Made by a program: the position numbers and the translations under genes
Origin: JAOAFZ01 sp964407325
GTDB lineage: Bacteria > Patescibacteriota > Microgenomatia > UBA1406 > GWC2-37-13
DNA length: 64,000 nucleotides
Direction: 5' to 3'
Assembly: GCA_964407325.1 (NCBI GenBank)
Contig: CAYOVA010000002.1
Coordinates: 62,001 to 126,000 of the forward strand
Shown here: one piece after another, positions 1-10,296 of the stretch
Layout: each line of letters starts with the position of its first letter
Numbering within the stretch: position 1 is the stretch's first letter
Notes under the pieces: model-generated
The model's database searches: none
What the model was told of the DNA's origin: nothing
Seen by the model: only the letters and a program-made list of their open reading frames with translations

Positions 1-57
1 CCTGCGGGTATATTGCCTCGTAATCCTTACTCTGTTCGGAAATTAAACCAAAAAAAA

Positions 58-80
58 ACCGCCCAGCTTGTGTGGGCGGT
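58..80. terminator. Bidirectional intrinsic terminator
   Basis: An 8-bp GC-rich stem (58-65 with 73-80) encloses a 7-nt loop. On the plus strand it is followed by a T-rich stretch; on the minus strand it is followed by the complement of the A-run at 50-57, so it can stop transcription in both directions. It probably ends a gene lying left of the window. A second short hairpin (123-128 with 134-139) follows in an A-rich tract. No coding sequence is seen in 1-316. Confidence 0.65.
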
Positions 81-277
81 AAGCTTTTTCTTTTTTACTT
101 ACTTGCGTAGCAGTAAGCTAGCTTCCGCCCGTTGCGGAAAAAGTAAAAAAAGAAAAAATATGCTGTGGGTGTGATTTTTTCTAACATAATTATTACATTA
201 TATGGGGTACTTTTCATAATGTCAACGCTAAATAGGCTTTCCGGGGAATTTATTACACACCTTAATCGAATCTTAAT

Positions 278-307
278 TTGCTAAAACCTAACTACTTTTG
301 CTATAAT
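278..307 (+). promoter_or_regulatory. Promoter of the TrpG-like gene leader
   Basis: TTGCTA at 278-283 and TATAAT at 302-307 are separated by 18 nt. Transcription would start near 314, giving a leader of about 155 nt before the ATG at 471. Seen directly; activity is inference. Confidence 0.6.
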
Positions 308-337
308 CGCTACGTAATGCATTCCTTGAGAATAAGT

Positions 338-414
338 CGAGGTGGCAACACAAGAGACCTCGTCCTTGCTCGCTATACAACATGTTGTGTAGTGGGTAAA
401 GACGAGGTTTTTTT
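338..414 (+). promoter_or_regulatory. Attenuator with T-box-like antiterminator signature
   Basis: Two mutually exclusive structures share bases 357-362. The upstream hairpin pairs 338-343 with 357-362 and holds the loop motif GGTGGCAACAC, which resembles the T-box antiterminator bulge that pairs with an uncharged tRNA 3' end. The alternative pairs 357-364 with 401-408, contains an apical 8-bp hairpin (373-380 with 385-392) and runs into seven Ts (408-414), so it is an intrinsic terminator. The predicted start near 314 leaves no room for a T-box stem I, and no specifier loop was recognised upstream. It is therefore either a minimal or divergent T-box or another attenuator type. It controls the TrpG-like gene at 471. 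Confidence 0.55.
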
Positions 415-470
415 GTTGCTTTTTTCTTCCTGTTCATTGATTTAATCGATATGCAATTGCCAAAAAAACA

Positions 471-1154
471 ATGAAAATCCTTATTATTGCTAAATACGAC
501 TCGTTTGCAATGCGACTGTATCAATATGTTGGTAAGCTACTGAAACAAAAAAGGTCAACCTTTATTATAGAAGTAAAACGCAATGACGAAGTTACCTTGT
601 CACAAATGAGAAAGGATAAATACCACAGGATTATTATCACTCCAGGTTCAGGTTATCTTGATAACCCGGACTACTTTGAAGCATGCTCCAGTTTTTTTAC
701 TAAAATTAGTAGAAAAACACTTGTTCTGGGTGGCATAGTGGGACTGCTGCACTATTTTGGCGGGCGAGTCATATCCTCAAAACTGCTTAAACACGGAACA
801 GTATGTACAATATTGCATGATAACAAAGGAATCTTCAAGGGACTACCACAGGGAATTCAGATTATGCGAAACCAGACGGTAATAGTAGATTCATCAAGTC
901 TTCCTCCTGATTTGGTTATCACCGCTTCAGTAGCTTCACAGGAAAAGCATGTTTCTACCGATATCCGTGACATTCCCTTTTCAGATAAAAAATTTGAATC
1001 AGTTAATGAAACAATGTTGCGGCGGGTAGTAGAAAACCATTCAGAGATCATGGGTCTCCGTCACAGGATATTTCCTATTGAAGGAATTCAGTTCCACCCT
1101 GCATTCTTTGCAACAGAAGGTGGCAAGAAGATGTTGACGAATTTCCTTTACTAA
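471..1154 (+). CDS. TrpG/PabA-like class I glutamine amidotransferase, catalytic residues lost
   Basis: 227 aa. The fold signature of the small subunit of anthranilate or aminodeoxychorismate synthase is clear: N-terminal ILIIAKYDSF, RNDEVTL, the ITPGSGYLDNP loop, HGTVCTILHD, IFKGLP, and C-terminal IMGLRHRIFPIEGIQFHP. The nucleophile elbow, normally LGVCLG, reads LGGIVG, so the catalytic Cys is absent. The triad Glu after the retained His (FHPE in the family) is Ala (FHPA). The protein should not hydrolyse glutamine; a binding, regulatory or ammonia-dependent role is inference. An insert of about 25 residues precedes IMGLRHR. No trpE or pabB partner is in the window. Expression is probably controlled by the attenuator immediately upstream. 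Confidence 0.75.
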   Translation: MKILIIAKYDSFAMRLYQYVGKLLKQKRSTFIIEVKRNDEVTLSQMRKDKYHRIIITPGSGYLDNPDYFEACSSFFTKISRKTLVLGGIVGLLHYFGGRVISSKLLKHGTVCTILHDNKGIFKGLPQGIQIMRNQTVIVDSSSLPPDLVITASVASQEKHVSTDIRDIPFSDKKFESVNETMLRRVVENHSEIMGLRHRIFPIEGIQFHPAFFATEGGKKMLTNFLY

Positions 1155-1260
1155 GGATGTTGTGATGGAAATAAAGACTGTACAATTATTGTTAAAGTAG
1201 AAGTAGTACCCTATCTAATTGATTCGGCTATGCATTTTTATTGATTCTTATAGGTACAAA

Positions 1261-1737
1261 ATGAAAAAAATATTCTCAAAGAAAGTGTTTTATCCCGATA
1301 AAAGCAAAATAAAAAAATTTCTTCTTCCACCAGTTTTATTTTCTTTGTTTGCTTGTTTTCTTGTAGTAATGTTTGCTGGCTTTGAGCTTGGAGGATTTAT
1401 TTCTGCTTTAGTAGTATCTCTTGTGGTATGTTTGCCATTTATGGTCCTGATTTTACCCACATTTCTATTTGAAAAGGTGATTATAGAATCTTTTACCGTG
1501 ACATTTTATTTTATGTTTATATTTTTTAAATTTAAGAAAACACTAAAGCTTTCAGAAATTAAAGAGATAAGACAACAGTATCGAAATCAGCGTGCTACAG
1601 GTCCCAAAGAGATTGTCATAGAATTTGACGGAGGGACTATTTTATTAAGCGAAATGAAGTACAAACATGACGACATTGTGGAGCTGATTTATACCTTGCA
1701 ACAACGGAATGAACAGGTAACAGTTTCGTTACTTTAA
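1261..1737 (+). CDS. Small membrane protein with two TM helices and a PH-like tail
   Basis: 158 aa from the ATG at 1261; a TTG in the same frame at 1219 would add 14 unlikely residues. A basic N-terminus (about 20 residues) is followed by two hydrophobic segments at roughly residues 22-45 and 48-72. A soluble stretch of beta-strand character follows (SEIKEIRQQYRNQ, EIVIEFDGGTILLSE), resembling bacterial PH-like domains attached to membrane hairpins. The function is not recognised. It lies alone between the TrpG-like gene and the isoaspartyl peptidase, and no strong promoter or ribosome binding site was seen. Confidence 0.6.
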   Translation: MKKIFSKKVFYPDKSKIKKFLLPPVLFSLFACFLVVMFAGFELGGFISALVVSLVVCLPFMVLILPTFLFEKVIIESFTVTFYFMFIFFKFKKTLKLSEIKEIRQQYRNQRATGPKEIVIEFDGGTILLSEMKYKHDDIVELIYTLQQRNEQVTVSLL

Positions 1738-1788
1738 GTATGTATTTTTCAAGTTGAAGTCAGGCAAAAAAACAGTACAATTAGCCTT

Positions 1789-2688
1789 ATGCAAAAACCC
1801 ATACTAGCAATCCACGGCGGAGCCATTTATGGCGAAATGGATTACGACAAAACCCTTGATAGTGAGTATAGAAATGTCCTAAACAATGCTCTCGAAAAAG
1901 GCTACACAGTACTCGAAAGAGGTGGTCAGGCTATTGAAGCAGTCGAACAGGCTATCTGGATTTTGGAAGACTGCGGGCTCTTTGATGCCGGTCGGGGAGC
2001 TGTGTTTACCAGCGATGGAAAAAACGAACTGGATGCTTCAATTATGGACGGAAAATCACGCAAAGCGGGAGCTGTTGCGGGGATAAATAAAATTAAACAT
2101 CCGATTTCGGCTGCGCGGAAAGTAATGGAGGAAACATGGCATGTGATGCTTATTGGAAGTGGCGCAGAAGATTTTGCGCAGGAAATTGGACTGGAAATGG
2201 TTGATCCTAAGTACTTTTTTAATGAAAAGAAATATCAGCAATATCTGCTACTCAAAGAAGAAGAAGAAAAAGCGCGCAAACATGAAACAGTCGGAGCAGT
2301 CGCAATGGATATAGAGGGTAACTTGGCTGCTGGTACTTCAACAGGAGGACTTGAGATGAAGCACTGGGGGCGAGTTGGTGACTCTCCAATCGTAGGTGCA
2401 GGTACCTATGCTGACAATAGGACATGTGCAGTTTCCTGTACTGGTGAAGGCGAGTTTTTTATTCGAACCAGTGCTGCATTCCATGTTCATGCAGGCATGC
2501 AGTACGCTGGGAAAAACCTGGAAGAAGCTGCCAGGAACGTTCTGAACGAAATTGAGAGTATTGAAGGATCAGGCGGTCTTATTGCACTCGACAAAGATGG
2601 AAACATTACTATGCCCTACACCACTGAAGCAATGTATCGTGGTTTTAAGACTCCCGAACAAACCTTTGTCGCTATTTACGAGAAGTAG
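1789..2688 (+). CDS. Isoaspartyl peptidase / plant-type L-asparaginase
   Basis: 299 aa, an Ntn-hydrolase of the IaaA family. These enzymes cleave isoaspartyl dipeptides and asparagine after autoproteolysis. The N-terminal IHGGA signature and the GRGAVFTSDG substrate loop are present. The catalytic Thr that becomes the beta-subunit N-terminus is Thr167 in HETVGAVAMD, and the TSTGG and GTGEGEFFIR-like segments follow (here CTGEGEFFIR). Length fits the family (about 300-320 aa). TACAAT at 1776-1781 lies 7 nt before the ATG with no ribosome binding site, so the mRNA is probably leaderless. The product could supply aspartate, but that pathway link is inference. Confidence 0.88.
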   Translation: MQKPILAIHGGAIYGEMDYDKTLDSEYRNVLNNALEKGYTVLERGGQAIEAVEQAIWILEDCGLFDAGRGAVFTSDGKNELDASIMDGKSRKAGAVAGINKIKHPISAARKVMEETWHVMLIGSGAEDFAQEIGLEMVDPKYFFNEKKYQQYLLLKEEEEKARKHETVGAVAMDIEGNLAAGTSTGGLEMKHWGRVGDSPIVGAGTYADNRTCAVSCTGEGEFFIRTSAAFHVHAGMQYAGKNLEEAARNVLNEIESIEGSGGLIALDKDGNITMPYTTEAMYRGFKTPEQTFVAIYEK

Positions 2689-2704
2689 CTGAAGAGAATA
2701 CTAT

Positions 2705-4234
2705 TTAATGGTAATGAAGCGTCATAGCTTCAATTGCTTTCATAAGATATTCTTCTTTTTTTGAAAGCTCATCAATAGAAACATCTTCTGTTCCGGCGAA
2801 TATGATAAACGCTTTTTGCGTTCCCGGATCTGCATCGTAGTTAACCAACAAAGTCCTCGTATTCGCTGTATTCAGAGAGTGAAGGATCTGCATAAACCGT
2901 GGATCCATAAATACCTTATAAGGAATATCAATTTTGCTGTTCAATAACGTATTCAGAATCGGCTTTCCGTCAATATCGCCCCGTTTAGCGGCATTATCAG
3001 CAGTAGAATAGGCAGGGCGCACATTTGCTTCCCGCATGTTTGTTTGTCCTTGTAAGCCCAGTCTAATACGATTATCTTCACTGACAACCATAGAGTCGAG
3101 GTTGATTTGTCCTCGTACACCCATTTGCTGCATGACCTGGAGAGTTCTCGAGTTCTGAGCCATGAAATCTGGAGCAAGTTCGTGAAGATATTCGAAAATG
3201 CCTTCAAAACAGATATTGCCGGAGTACTTTCCCGGTCCAATAAATCGTTGAATGCTTACTCCCGTAATCTCTATAAAGTCGTCACCTATATTTGCACGTA
3301 AGCAAGGTGAGACTATCAATGGTAATTTCCCTTGTGACATAACCTCAACACCCTCTTTAAAGATTTCACGATTAGACAATAATTCCATTATTGCCTCAAC
3401 ATCTCGTGGTACATCATGGACACTTTTCCCTCCCAAACCGCCCGCATCGCTAATAATTACATTGTCATAGTCAGGAAAGGCGTTATAAATAGCTTCAGCA
3501 TGTGCTCGAAGATCAGCTGCATTTCTTCTTCCATGGTGCGTAGGAGGAGTTGCTACTCCATTTGCTTCCATTACTCGCTGGAATGCAGTTTTTTCGTAAA
3601 AACCGGAGTTAATAAGGCCAGTGCGTACCATAGTAGGCTCTATTCCTGCGCCTGCACCAATATATGCCATCATACGGGGATCCGAAACATGGGGAAGGAG
3701 TCTATTAGGTGCAGGATTTGCTTGCATATATTCATCAATTGAAGGCACGATCTCAATATCAGAAGCCAGAGCGACACCTATGGTTGCGAAGCTTTCACGA
3801 ATTCTATCGAGAATAACTCGAGTTGTCCGTTCGTCAGAGCTTCCAATTACTACTGTATCTCCAGGGTTAGAAAAACTGTAGAGGAGCGGACCGTCTCCTT
3901 CGTCATCAAAGCGAATTGTTGCGGCAGCTTCTACGCTGCTTCTAGCCCGGGAATAATCTGGAGAGTTATGGTTAAAGGCTCCCGCATTACAAATAAGGGT
4001 AACCGATGAAGCTTCCAGAGGGGCACCGTTGTTTCTATGATCTACATAGACCGGCATATTACCTCGTGATCGGCTGATCTCAATAGGAGTAGGCCCAGCA
4101 GGTTCCTGCTGGAGAAGCTCAAGCAGGCTAGTTGGGTCGTCTACTAAACGTAAATGGAGGGATTCTAGCAAATCGTCAGGAACTGTTTGTTCCTCTGGAT
4201 GTGCGGAAAACTCTCTTTCGGCCACAATTAACAT
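2705..4234 (-). CDS. ATP-grasp superfamily ligase-like protein (PGM1-like)
   Basis: 509 aa. Residues about 70-190 form an alpha/beta segment resembling a pre-ATP-grasp domain. The central part has ATP-grasp features: FYEKTAFQRVMEANGVATPP (helix and nucleotide loop), VIISDAGGLGGKSV as glycine-rich phosphate loop, and LPLIVSPCLRANIGDDFIEI followed by an FIGPGKYSGNICFEG stretch. This layout recalls PGM1-type peptide ligases, which join amino acids or peptides using ATP. The substrate is unknown. It is transcribed away from ilvE, with TATAAT on the minus strand 26 nt before its ATG. It could belong with the second, permuted ATP-grasp candidate at 41979-43268, but nothing in the sequence proves that. 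Confidence 0.5.
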   Translation of the reverse strand: MLIVAEREFSAHPEEQTVPDDLLESLHLRLVDDPTSLLELLQQEPAGPTPIEISRSRGNMPVYVDHRNNGAPLEASSVTLICNAGAFNHNSPDYSRARSSVEAAATIRFDDEGDGPLLYSFSNPGDTVVIGSSDERTTRVILDRIRESFATIGVALASDIEIVPSIDEYMQANPAPNRLLPHVSDPRMMAYIGAGAGIEPTMVRTGLINSGFYEKTAFQRVMEANGVATPPTHHGRRNAADLRAHAEAIYNAFPDYDNVIISDAGGLGGKSVHDVPRDVEAIMELLSNREIFKEGVEVMSQGKLPLIVSPCLRANIGDDFIEITGVSIQRFIGPGKYSGNICFEGIFEYLHELAPDFMAQNSRTLQVMQQMGVRGQINLDSMVVSEDNRIRLGLQGQTNMREANVRPAYSTADNAAKRGDIDGKPILNTLLNSKIDIPYKVFMDPRFMQILHSLNTANTRTLLVNYDADPGTQKAFIIFAGTEDVSIDELSKKEEYLMKAIEAMTLHYH

Positions 4235-4339
4235 ATCGGATATGTAAATTCCAATTACGATATTATACTCACCCTTTTTTATTTCGGTTGTGATATTGCT
4301 TACAAATCACTCCCTATTGCATTTTACTAACACGCTCTT

Positions 4340-4459
4340 TATAATATCCTGTAATGAAAAATACCTCAATTATTCTAGTCGTCGTCCTAATTCCCTAACC
4401 GGGACGGATACGCTAGTGATTGAGAAGCGACCGCCCGGAAAGAAAAGGGCGGTTTTTTT
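4340..4459 (+). promoter_or_regulatory. ilv-type transcription attenuator (promoter, leader ORF, antiterminator, terminator)
   Basis: TATAAT at 4340-4345 is followed 8 nt later by the ATG of a 14-codon leader ORF. Downstream, CCGGGACGG at 4399-4407 can pair with CCGCCCGG at 4431-4438 (one bulged A) as antiterminator. 4430-4436 pairs instead with 4447-4453 and runs into seven Ts (4453-4459) as intrinsic terminator. The segment 4383-4387 within the leader ORF can pair with 4402-4406, giving the classical 1:2, 2:3, 3:4 alternatives. A further hairpin (4479-4486 with 4505-4512) precedes ilvE. The gene-free stretch 4235-4538 is fully explained by this element. Confidence 0.85.
4354..4398 (+). CDS. 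Ilv/Leu/Val leader peptide
   Basis: A 14-residue ORF, MKNTSIILVVVLIP then TAA. Eight consecutive codons (4369-4392) specify Ile, Ile, Leu, Val, Val, Val, Leu, Ile, the signature of a peptide that senses charged branched-chain tRNAs by ribosome stalling. The ATG lies 8 nt after the -10 box, so the ribosome would initiate at or almost at the 5' end. It overlaps the first strand of the attenuator and precedes ilvE, ilvB, the ilvN fusion and leuA, presumably controlling them together. Confidence 0.85.
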   Translation: MKNTSIILVVVLIP

Positions 4460-4538
4460 ATGGCTCGTTTTTCAAAAAGCCGCAATGCAAGTGAGTAGCT
4501 TTTAATTGCGGCACAATTATTATTTTATATATACTTGT

Positions 4539-5480
4539 ATGGCACACTTAGTCTCAACATATCTTCCTTATGCATTTTTTGAGGGTAAAGTCGTCACAAT
4601 CGAAGATGCCAAAGTGTCGATAACGACAAACGCCATTCAGTATGGTACGGGTATTTTTGCTGGGTTGCGGGGTTACTACAACAAAGAAAAAGGTTTTATT
4701 TCGATATTCCGCATCGAAGACCATTTTAAGCGATTTATGCAGTCGCACCAAATTATTGGGGTAAAGTTAAACTACACAGCAAAAGAACTGGAGGAGATTA
4801 CCAAAGAGTTAATGGCCAAAAACAAACCGCAAACGGATACCTACATTCGTCCATTTGGCTATGCTGCGAGCCTTAACCTTTCACCAAATTTGGAACGTGA
4901 TAACACCTTTGAATTTGCCGAATACATGATGCCGCTGGGAGAATACATTCCGGTTGATAAGGGAATTTCGGTGATGGTTTCCTCCTGGAGACGGGTTGAT
5001 GACAACGTTATCCCATCTCGTGCCAAGATTAGCGGTTCCTATATGAACTCAGCGTTAGCAAAGCAGGAAGCCAACAGAAATGGCCACGAAGAAGCTATCT
5101 TTTTGAATCAAGCAGGCCACGTTACAGAAGGCTCTGCGATGAACATTTTTATGGTACGCGACGGAGTACTGGTTACACCACCCAAGTATGATGATGTTCT
5201 TGAAGGTATTACTCGACGCACGATAATGGAGCTGGCGAAAGATAGGGGGATTCCCGTTGAAGAACGGACAATCGACCGGACCGAAATGTATATTGCTGAC
5301 GAACTGTTCTTTAGCGGAACCGGAGCACAAATTTCCTGGATTGCCAAAGTTGATCATCGGACTATTGGAACGGGAGAACGTGGTCCGATTTCCGGCAAGT
5401 TGCAGGATATGTTCTTTAAAGTTGTGCGTGGTGAGGACAAAAAGTACGACCACTGGTGCACTAAAATCAAAGTTGGCTAA
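4539..5480 (+). CDS. ilvE: Branched-chain amino acid aminotransferase
   Basis: 313 aa, fold-type IV PLP enzyme making the last step to Leu, Ile and Val. Features are the N-terminal YAFFEGKVVTIEDAKVSI, the YGTGIFAGLRGY loop, YIRPFGY, the PLP-binding Lys163 in SRAKISGSYMNS, EAIFLNQAGHVTEGSAMNIF, and FFSGTGAQISWI. The ATG at 4539 is chosen over an in-frame TTG at 4506 because homology starts with AHLVSTYLPYAFFEG. It is the first structural gene after the ilv attenuator, and ilvB follows 42 nt downstream. Length matches the family (about 300-310 aa). Confidence 0.93.
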   Translation: MAHLVSTYLPYAFFEGKVVTIEDAKVSITTNAIQYGTGIFAGLRGYYNKEKGFISIFRIEDHFKRFMQSHQIIGVKLNYTAKELEEITKELMAKNKPQTDTYIRPFGYAASLNLSPNLERDNTFEFAEYMMPLGEYIPVDKGISVMVSSWRRVDDNVIPSRAKISGSYMNSALAKQEANRNGHEEAIFLNQAGHVTEGSAMNIFMVRDGVLVTPPKYDDVLEGITRRTIMELAKDRGIPVEERTIDRTEMYIADELFFSGTGAQISWIAKVDHRTIGTGERGPISGKLQDMFFKVVRGEDKKYDHWCTKIKVG

Positions 5481-5522
5481 TAGGGCGCTCTCAAGAGCTA
5501 CGGCAATCAACAAAAAAACTAT

Positions 5523-7036
<1,514 letters not shown>

Positions 7037-7040
<4 letters not shown>

Positions 7041-8722
7041 ACCCACGCAAAAGCACTATTACCGTCTTCTCCGAAAACAAGCCAGGGTTACTGTACCGCA
7101 TTTCCGGGCTGTTTTTAAAACGGAAAATTAATGTAGAAAGCCTGACAGTGTCAGAAATCGAGACGCAAGGCATTTCCCGTTTTACGATTGTTGTTAAAGG
7201 GGATAAAAGCACCATCGAAAAGGTTGTGAAACAGCTCTATAGAATTGTGGAAGTTGTCAAGGTTTTTGACAACACTGATGACGAAGTGATTGCAAAGGAA
7301 TTGGCTTTTATGAAGGTGTCGGTTAAGAACCCGGAAAAGCGTCGCGAAATAGAGGACATTGCCTATTTGTTTAACGCAAAAATTGCCTTTGTTCACGAAG
7401 ATTATGTCGTAATTGAAAAAGCGGGATCAGAAGATACTATAGATTCAATTCTTTCGTTATTGCGACCATTCGGAATAAAAGAATTTGCCCGCTCGGGAAG
7501 AATCGCTGTCATGAAAGATGACAAGAAGTTTGAAGGGAAATACAACAGTATTGTTCGCGAACCTTCTTACATCGCGCAGGGAATGGACGTTTCGGCAATC
7601 AAGAAAATTCAGATTATGCATAACGAGATTCCGGGATCTATTTCTTTGGCACAGGGCATTCCTTCGTTTGGAACGTATCCCCATATTCGAGAAGCGGCAA
7701 TCAAGGCAATTAACGATGGATTGGTCGATAAATATACCGTTGGATACGGGATCGAACCGTTACGGAAAGCGATTGCAGAAAAGGTAACGCGCGATAACAA
7801 AATTAAGTGCGATGTGTACAATATTATTGTTACCCATGGAGGCATTGAAGCGTTAATGTCAGTGTTCCTGGCATTGCTTGATCCCCGTGACGAAGTAATA
7901 ATCCTTACCCCAGATTATGCCTCGCATATAACTCAAACGAGAATTGCGCGCCATGGCGGCAGACCAATTTTTGTAGCTTTGGACGAAACCAAAAAAGGAT
8001 GGCTCCTCAATAAAGATAAAATTGAAGCGGCAATTACTCCCAACACCAAAGCAATCCTCGTGTGCAATCCCAACAATCCCATTGGAAAGGTCTACACCAA
8101 GGAGGAACTGAAGGATATTGCCCAAATTGCCTTAAAGCACAATCTGTTTATCATCAGCGATGAAATCTACGAATACTTCCTGTACGACAAGAAGAAACAT
8201 ATCAGTATTGGCAGCTTCCCGGAAGTAGCAGACCGGACAATCTCTATTTTTGGTGTTTCCAAAACTTATGCTATGACAGGGTGGAGAATTGGCTACATTG
8301 TTGCCAGTAAACAGCTGGTCGACCAGATATTCAAGATTCATGACTCGCTCGTTACCTGTCCTACAGCGGTATCGCAATATGCGGCTTTGGCAGCGATTAC
8401 CGGTCCGCAGGATAATGTGCAAGAGTATTTAGAGGAATTTGCCAAGCGCAAAAAGATAGTCGTGGAAGCACTAAAAAAAACAAAAAAAGTGAGCCTGGTC
8501 GAGCCAGAAGGTGCCTATTATGCGTTTGTAAAGTTTAACTCCCAAGTAGACGACTACGATTTTGCAATTAGAGCGCTGCGTAATGCAAAAGTGGCTGTTG
8601 TACCAGGTTCAGCATTTGGACTTGGAGGAGAAAGCCATTTCCGCATTTCATACGGTTGCGAAGAAGATGTTTTGCGAGAAGGAATGAAGCGGTTAGTTGA
8701 TTATATCGAAACCATTATTTAA
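7037..8722 (+). CDS. ilvN: Acetolactate synthase small subunit fused to a class I/II aminotransferase
   Basis: 561 aa in one open frame. Residues 5-78 are an ACT domain (ITVFSENKPGLLYRISGLF) and 85-165 the second regulatory domain of IlvN/IlvH, ending FARSGRIAVMK as in free-standing small subunits. After a short linker, residues about 175-561 form a complete fold-type I aminotransferase: NPNNPIGKVY at 344, SDEIYEYF with Asp375, the PLP Lys409 in SKTYAMTGWRIGY, and the carboxylate-binding Arg in FRISYG near the C-terminus. IlvN regulates IlvB by valine; the aminotransferase resembles Asp/Ala-type enzymes and its substrate is unknown. It overlaps ilvB by 4 bp, so the two are translationally coupled. 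The linker contains neither a stop nor an N run. Confidence 0.88.
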
Positions 8723-8736
8723 TTTACATAACTTTT

Positions 8737-10230
8737 ATGTCAGATCGAGTCTTTGTCTTTGACACGACGCTGCGGGATGGTGAGCAGGTCCCCGGATGTC
8801 AGCTGAATACTGTGGAAAAAATTGAAGTCGCAAAGGCACTAGAGCTACTCGGCGTGGATATTATCGAGGCCGGATTTCCTATCTCAAGCCCAGCGGATTT
8901 TAACTCGGTAGTCGAAATTTCCAAAGCAATTACAGGCCCAATTATTTGCCCGTTAACACGAGCGGTAAAAGCCGATATCGACTGTGCGGCAGATTCGCTG
9001 AAATTTGCGAAAAAGAAGCGTATTCACACATTTATCAGTACCTCGGATATTCATATTACTCACCAGTTCAAGACTACCCGTGAGGATATTCTGAGCCGAG
9101 CCGTTGAAGCGGTAAAACTTGCGAAATCCTATGTTGATGATGTTGAATTTTCGGCAATGGATGCCGGGAGAAGCGATCGTGAGTATCTTGCCAAAGTGTT
9201 TGAAGCCTGTATCAAAGCTGGTGCAACAACATTGAACGTTCCTGATACAACCGGCTACTGCCTGCCTCATGAATATGGCGAGCTTATTAAGTACTTGATG
9301 GAAAACGTAAAAGGGATTGAGAAAGTGGTTGTTGCGGCACATTGCCACAACGACCTTGGATTAGCTACGGCCAATACTATGGCGGGAGTTATGAATGGGG
9401 TTCGCCAGGTTGAAGTTACCATGAATGGAATTGGAGAACGTGCTGGAAATACTTCACTCGAAGAAGTTGTGATGATAATGCGTACTCGCAAGGAATTAGG
9501 AGTTGATACCAAAATTAACTCGAAGGAGATTTATCCCACATCACGTCTTGTTTCGCGGCTTATGCGTATGCCAGTTCAGCCTAACAAGGCAATTGTGGGA
9601 AAGAATGCCTTTGCCCATTCCGCTGGTATTCACCAGCATGGTGTATTAAACAAGCGTGAAACCTATGAAATTATCGATCCAAAAGATGTTGGTATTAACG
9701 AATCGGCGCTTATTTTAACCGCAAGAAGTGGCCGTGCCGCCCTGCGCCATCATCTTGAACGTCTCGGTTTTGAACTGACTCAAGAACAGATTGATGATGT
9801 CTATAAGCGATTCCTGATTGTTGCCGACAAGAAGAAGGAAATTGGCGATGACGACCTGCTTGAGCTAATGGGAGAAAAAGTAGACAAAAAGCGTGGTATT
9901 AAACTGGAATTGCTCCAGGTTGTGTGTGGACATCCGGTTCATCCAATGGCTACCGTAAAATTAAAGATAAACGGAAAATCGATGCAGGCTGTTGGAAAAG
10001 GAAATGGACCGATCGATGCCTCAATTCAAGCGGTAAATGACCTGGTGCAAAAAGAAGTACAGCTGGAAGAGTATCTGGTGCAAGCAATTACCCGGGGAAG
10101 TGACGATATTGGAAAAGTACATATTCAAATAGTGCATAATAATGTAAATTACTATGGATTTGGTGCAGATACCGATATTATCGTTGCATCGGTGAAGGCA
10201 TATATTGATGCGCTGAATAAGATTATGTAA
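8737..10230 (+). CDS. leuA: 2-isopropylmalate synthase
   Basis: 497 aa. It catalyses the committed step of leucine synthesis, condensing acetyl-CoA with 2-oxoisovalerate. The HMGL-like TIM barrel starts with FDTTLRDGEQVPGCQLN, carries the metal-binding HCHNDLGLATANT and NGIGERAGNTSLEEVVM, and the HSAGIHQHGVL segment. The C-terminal allosteric leucine-binding domain (from about residue 380, KLELLQVVCG to the end) is complete, so feedback inhibition is expected. It follows the ilvN fusion by 14 nt and probably shares the transcript starting at 4352. Confidence 0.95.
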   Translation: MSDRVFVFDTTLRDGEQVPGCQLNTVEKIEVAKALELLGVDIIEAGFPISSPADFNSVVEISKAITGPIICPLTRAVKADIDCAADSLKFAKKKRIHTFISTSDIHITHQFKTTREDILSRAVEAVKLAKSYVDDVEFSAMDAGRSDREYLAKVFEACIKAGATTLNVPDTTGYCLPHEYGELIKYLMENVKGIEKVVVAAHCHNDLGLATANTMAGVMNGVRQVEVTMNGIGERAGNTSLEEVVMIMRTRKELGVDTKINSKEIYPTSRLVSRLMRMPVQPNKAIVGKNAFAHSAGIHQHGVLNKRETYEIIDPKDVGINESALILTARSGRAALRHHLERLGFELTQEQIDDVYKRFLIVADKKKEIGDDDLLELMGEKVDKKRGIKLELLQVVCGHPVHPMATVKLKINGKSMQAVGKGNGPIDASIQAVNDLVQKEVQLEEYLVQAITRGSDDIGKVHIQIVHNNVNYYGFGADTDIIVASVKAYIDALNKIM

Positions 10231-10296
10231 TCGTTCTTTCGTCTAAGGGGAAGGCAGGAGCGTCCTGCTGTCCCGAATAGGCGAAAGGAATGATCT

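Noticed and set aside
180..316. Full T-box riboswitch with stem I
   Set aside because: No stem I landmarks or specifier loop were found, and a good promoter at 278-307 would exclude this region from the transcript.
317..445. 42-codon ORF starting 9 nt after the -10 box at 302
   Set aside because: It runs through the terminator without codon bias or amino acid runs; more likely incidental to the attenuator.
3107..3742. Long plus-strand ORFs opposite the ATP-grasp gene
   Set aside because: They are antisense shadows with improbable composition and no start signals.
4506..4538. TTG start for ilvE at 4506
   Set aside because: The extra 11 residues overlap the hairpin arm 4505-4512 and have no family counterpart; the ATG at 4539 begins the conserved N-terminus.
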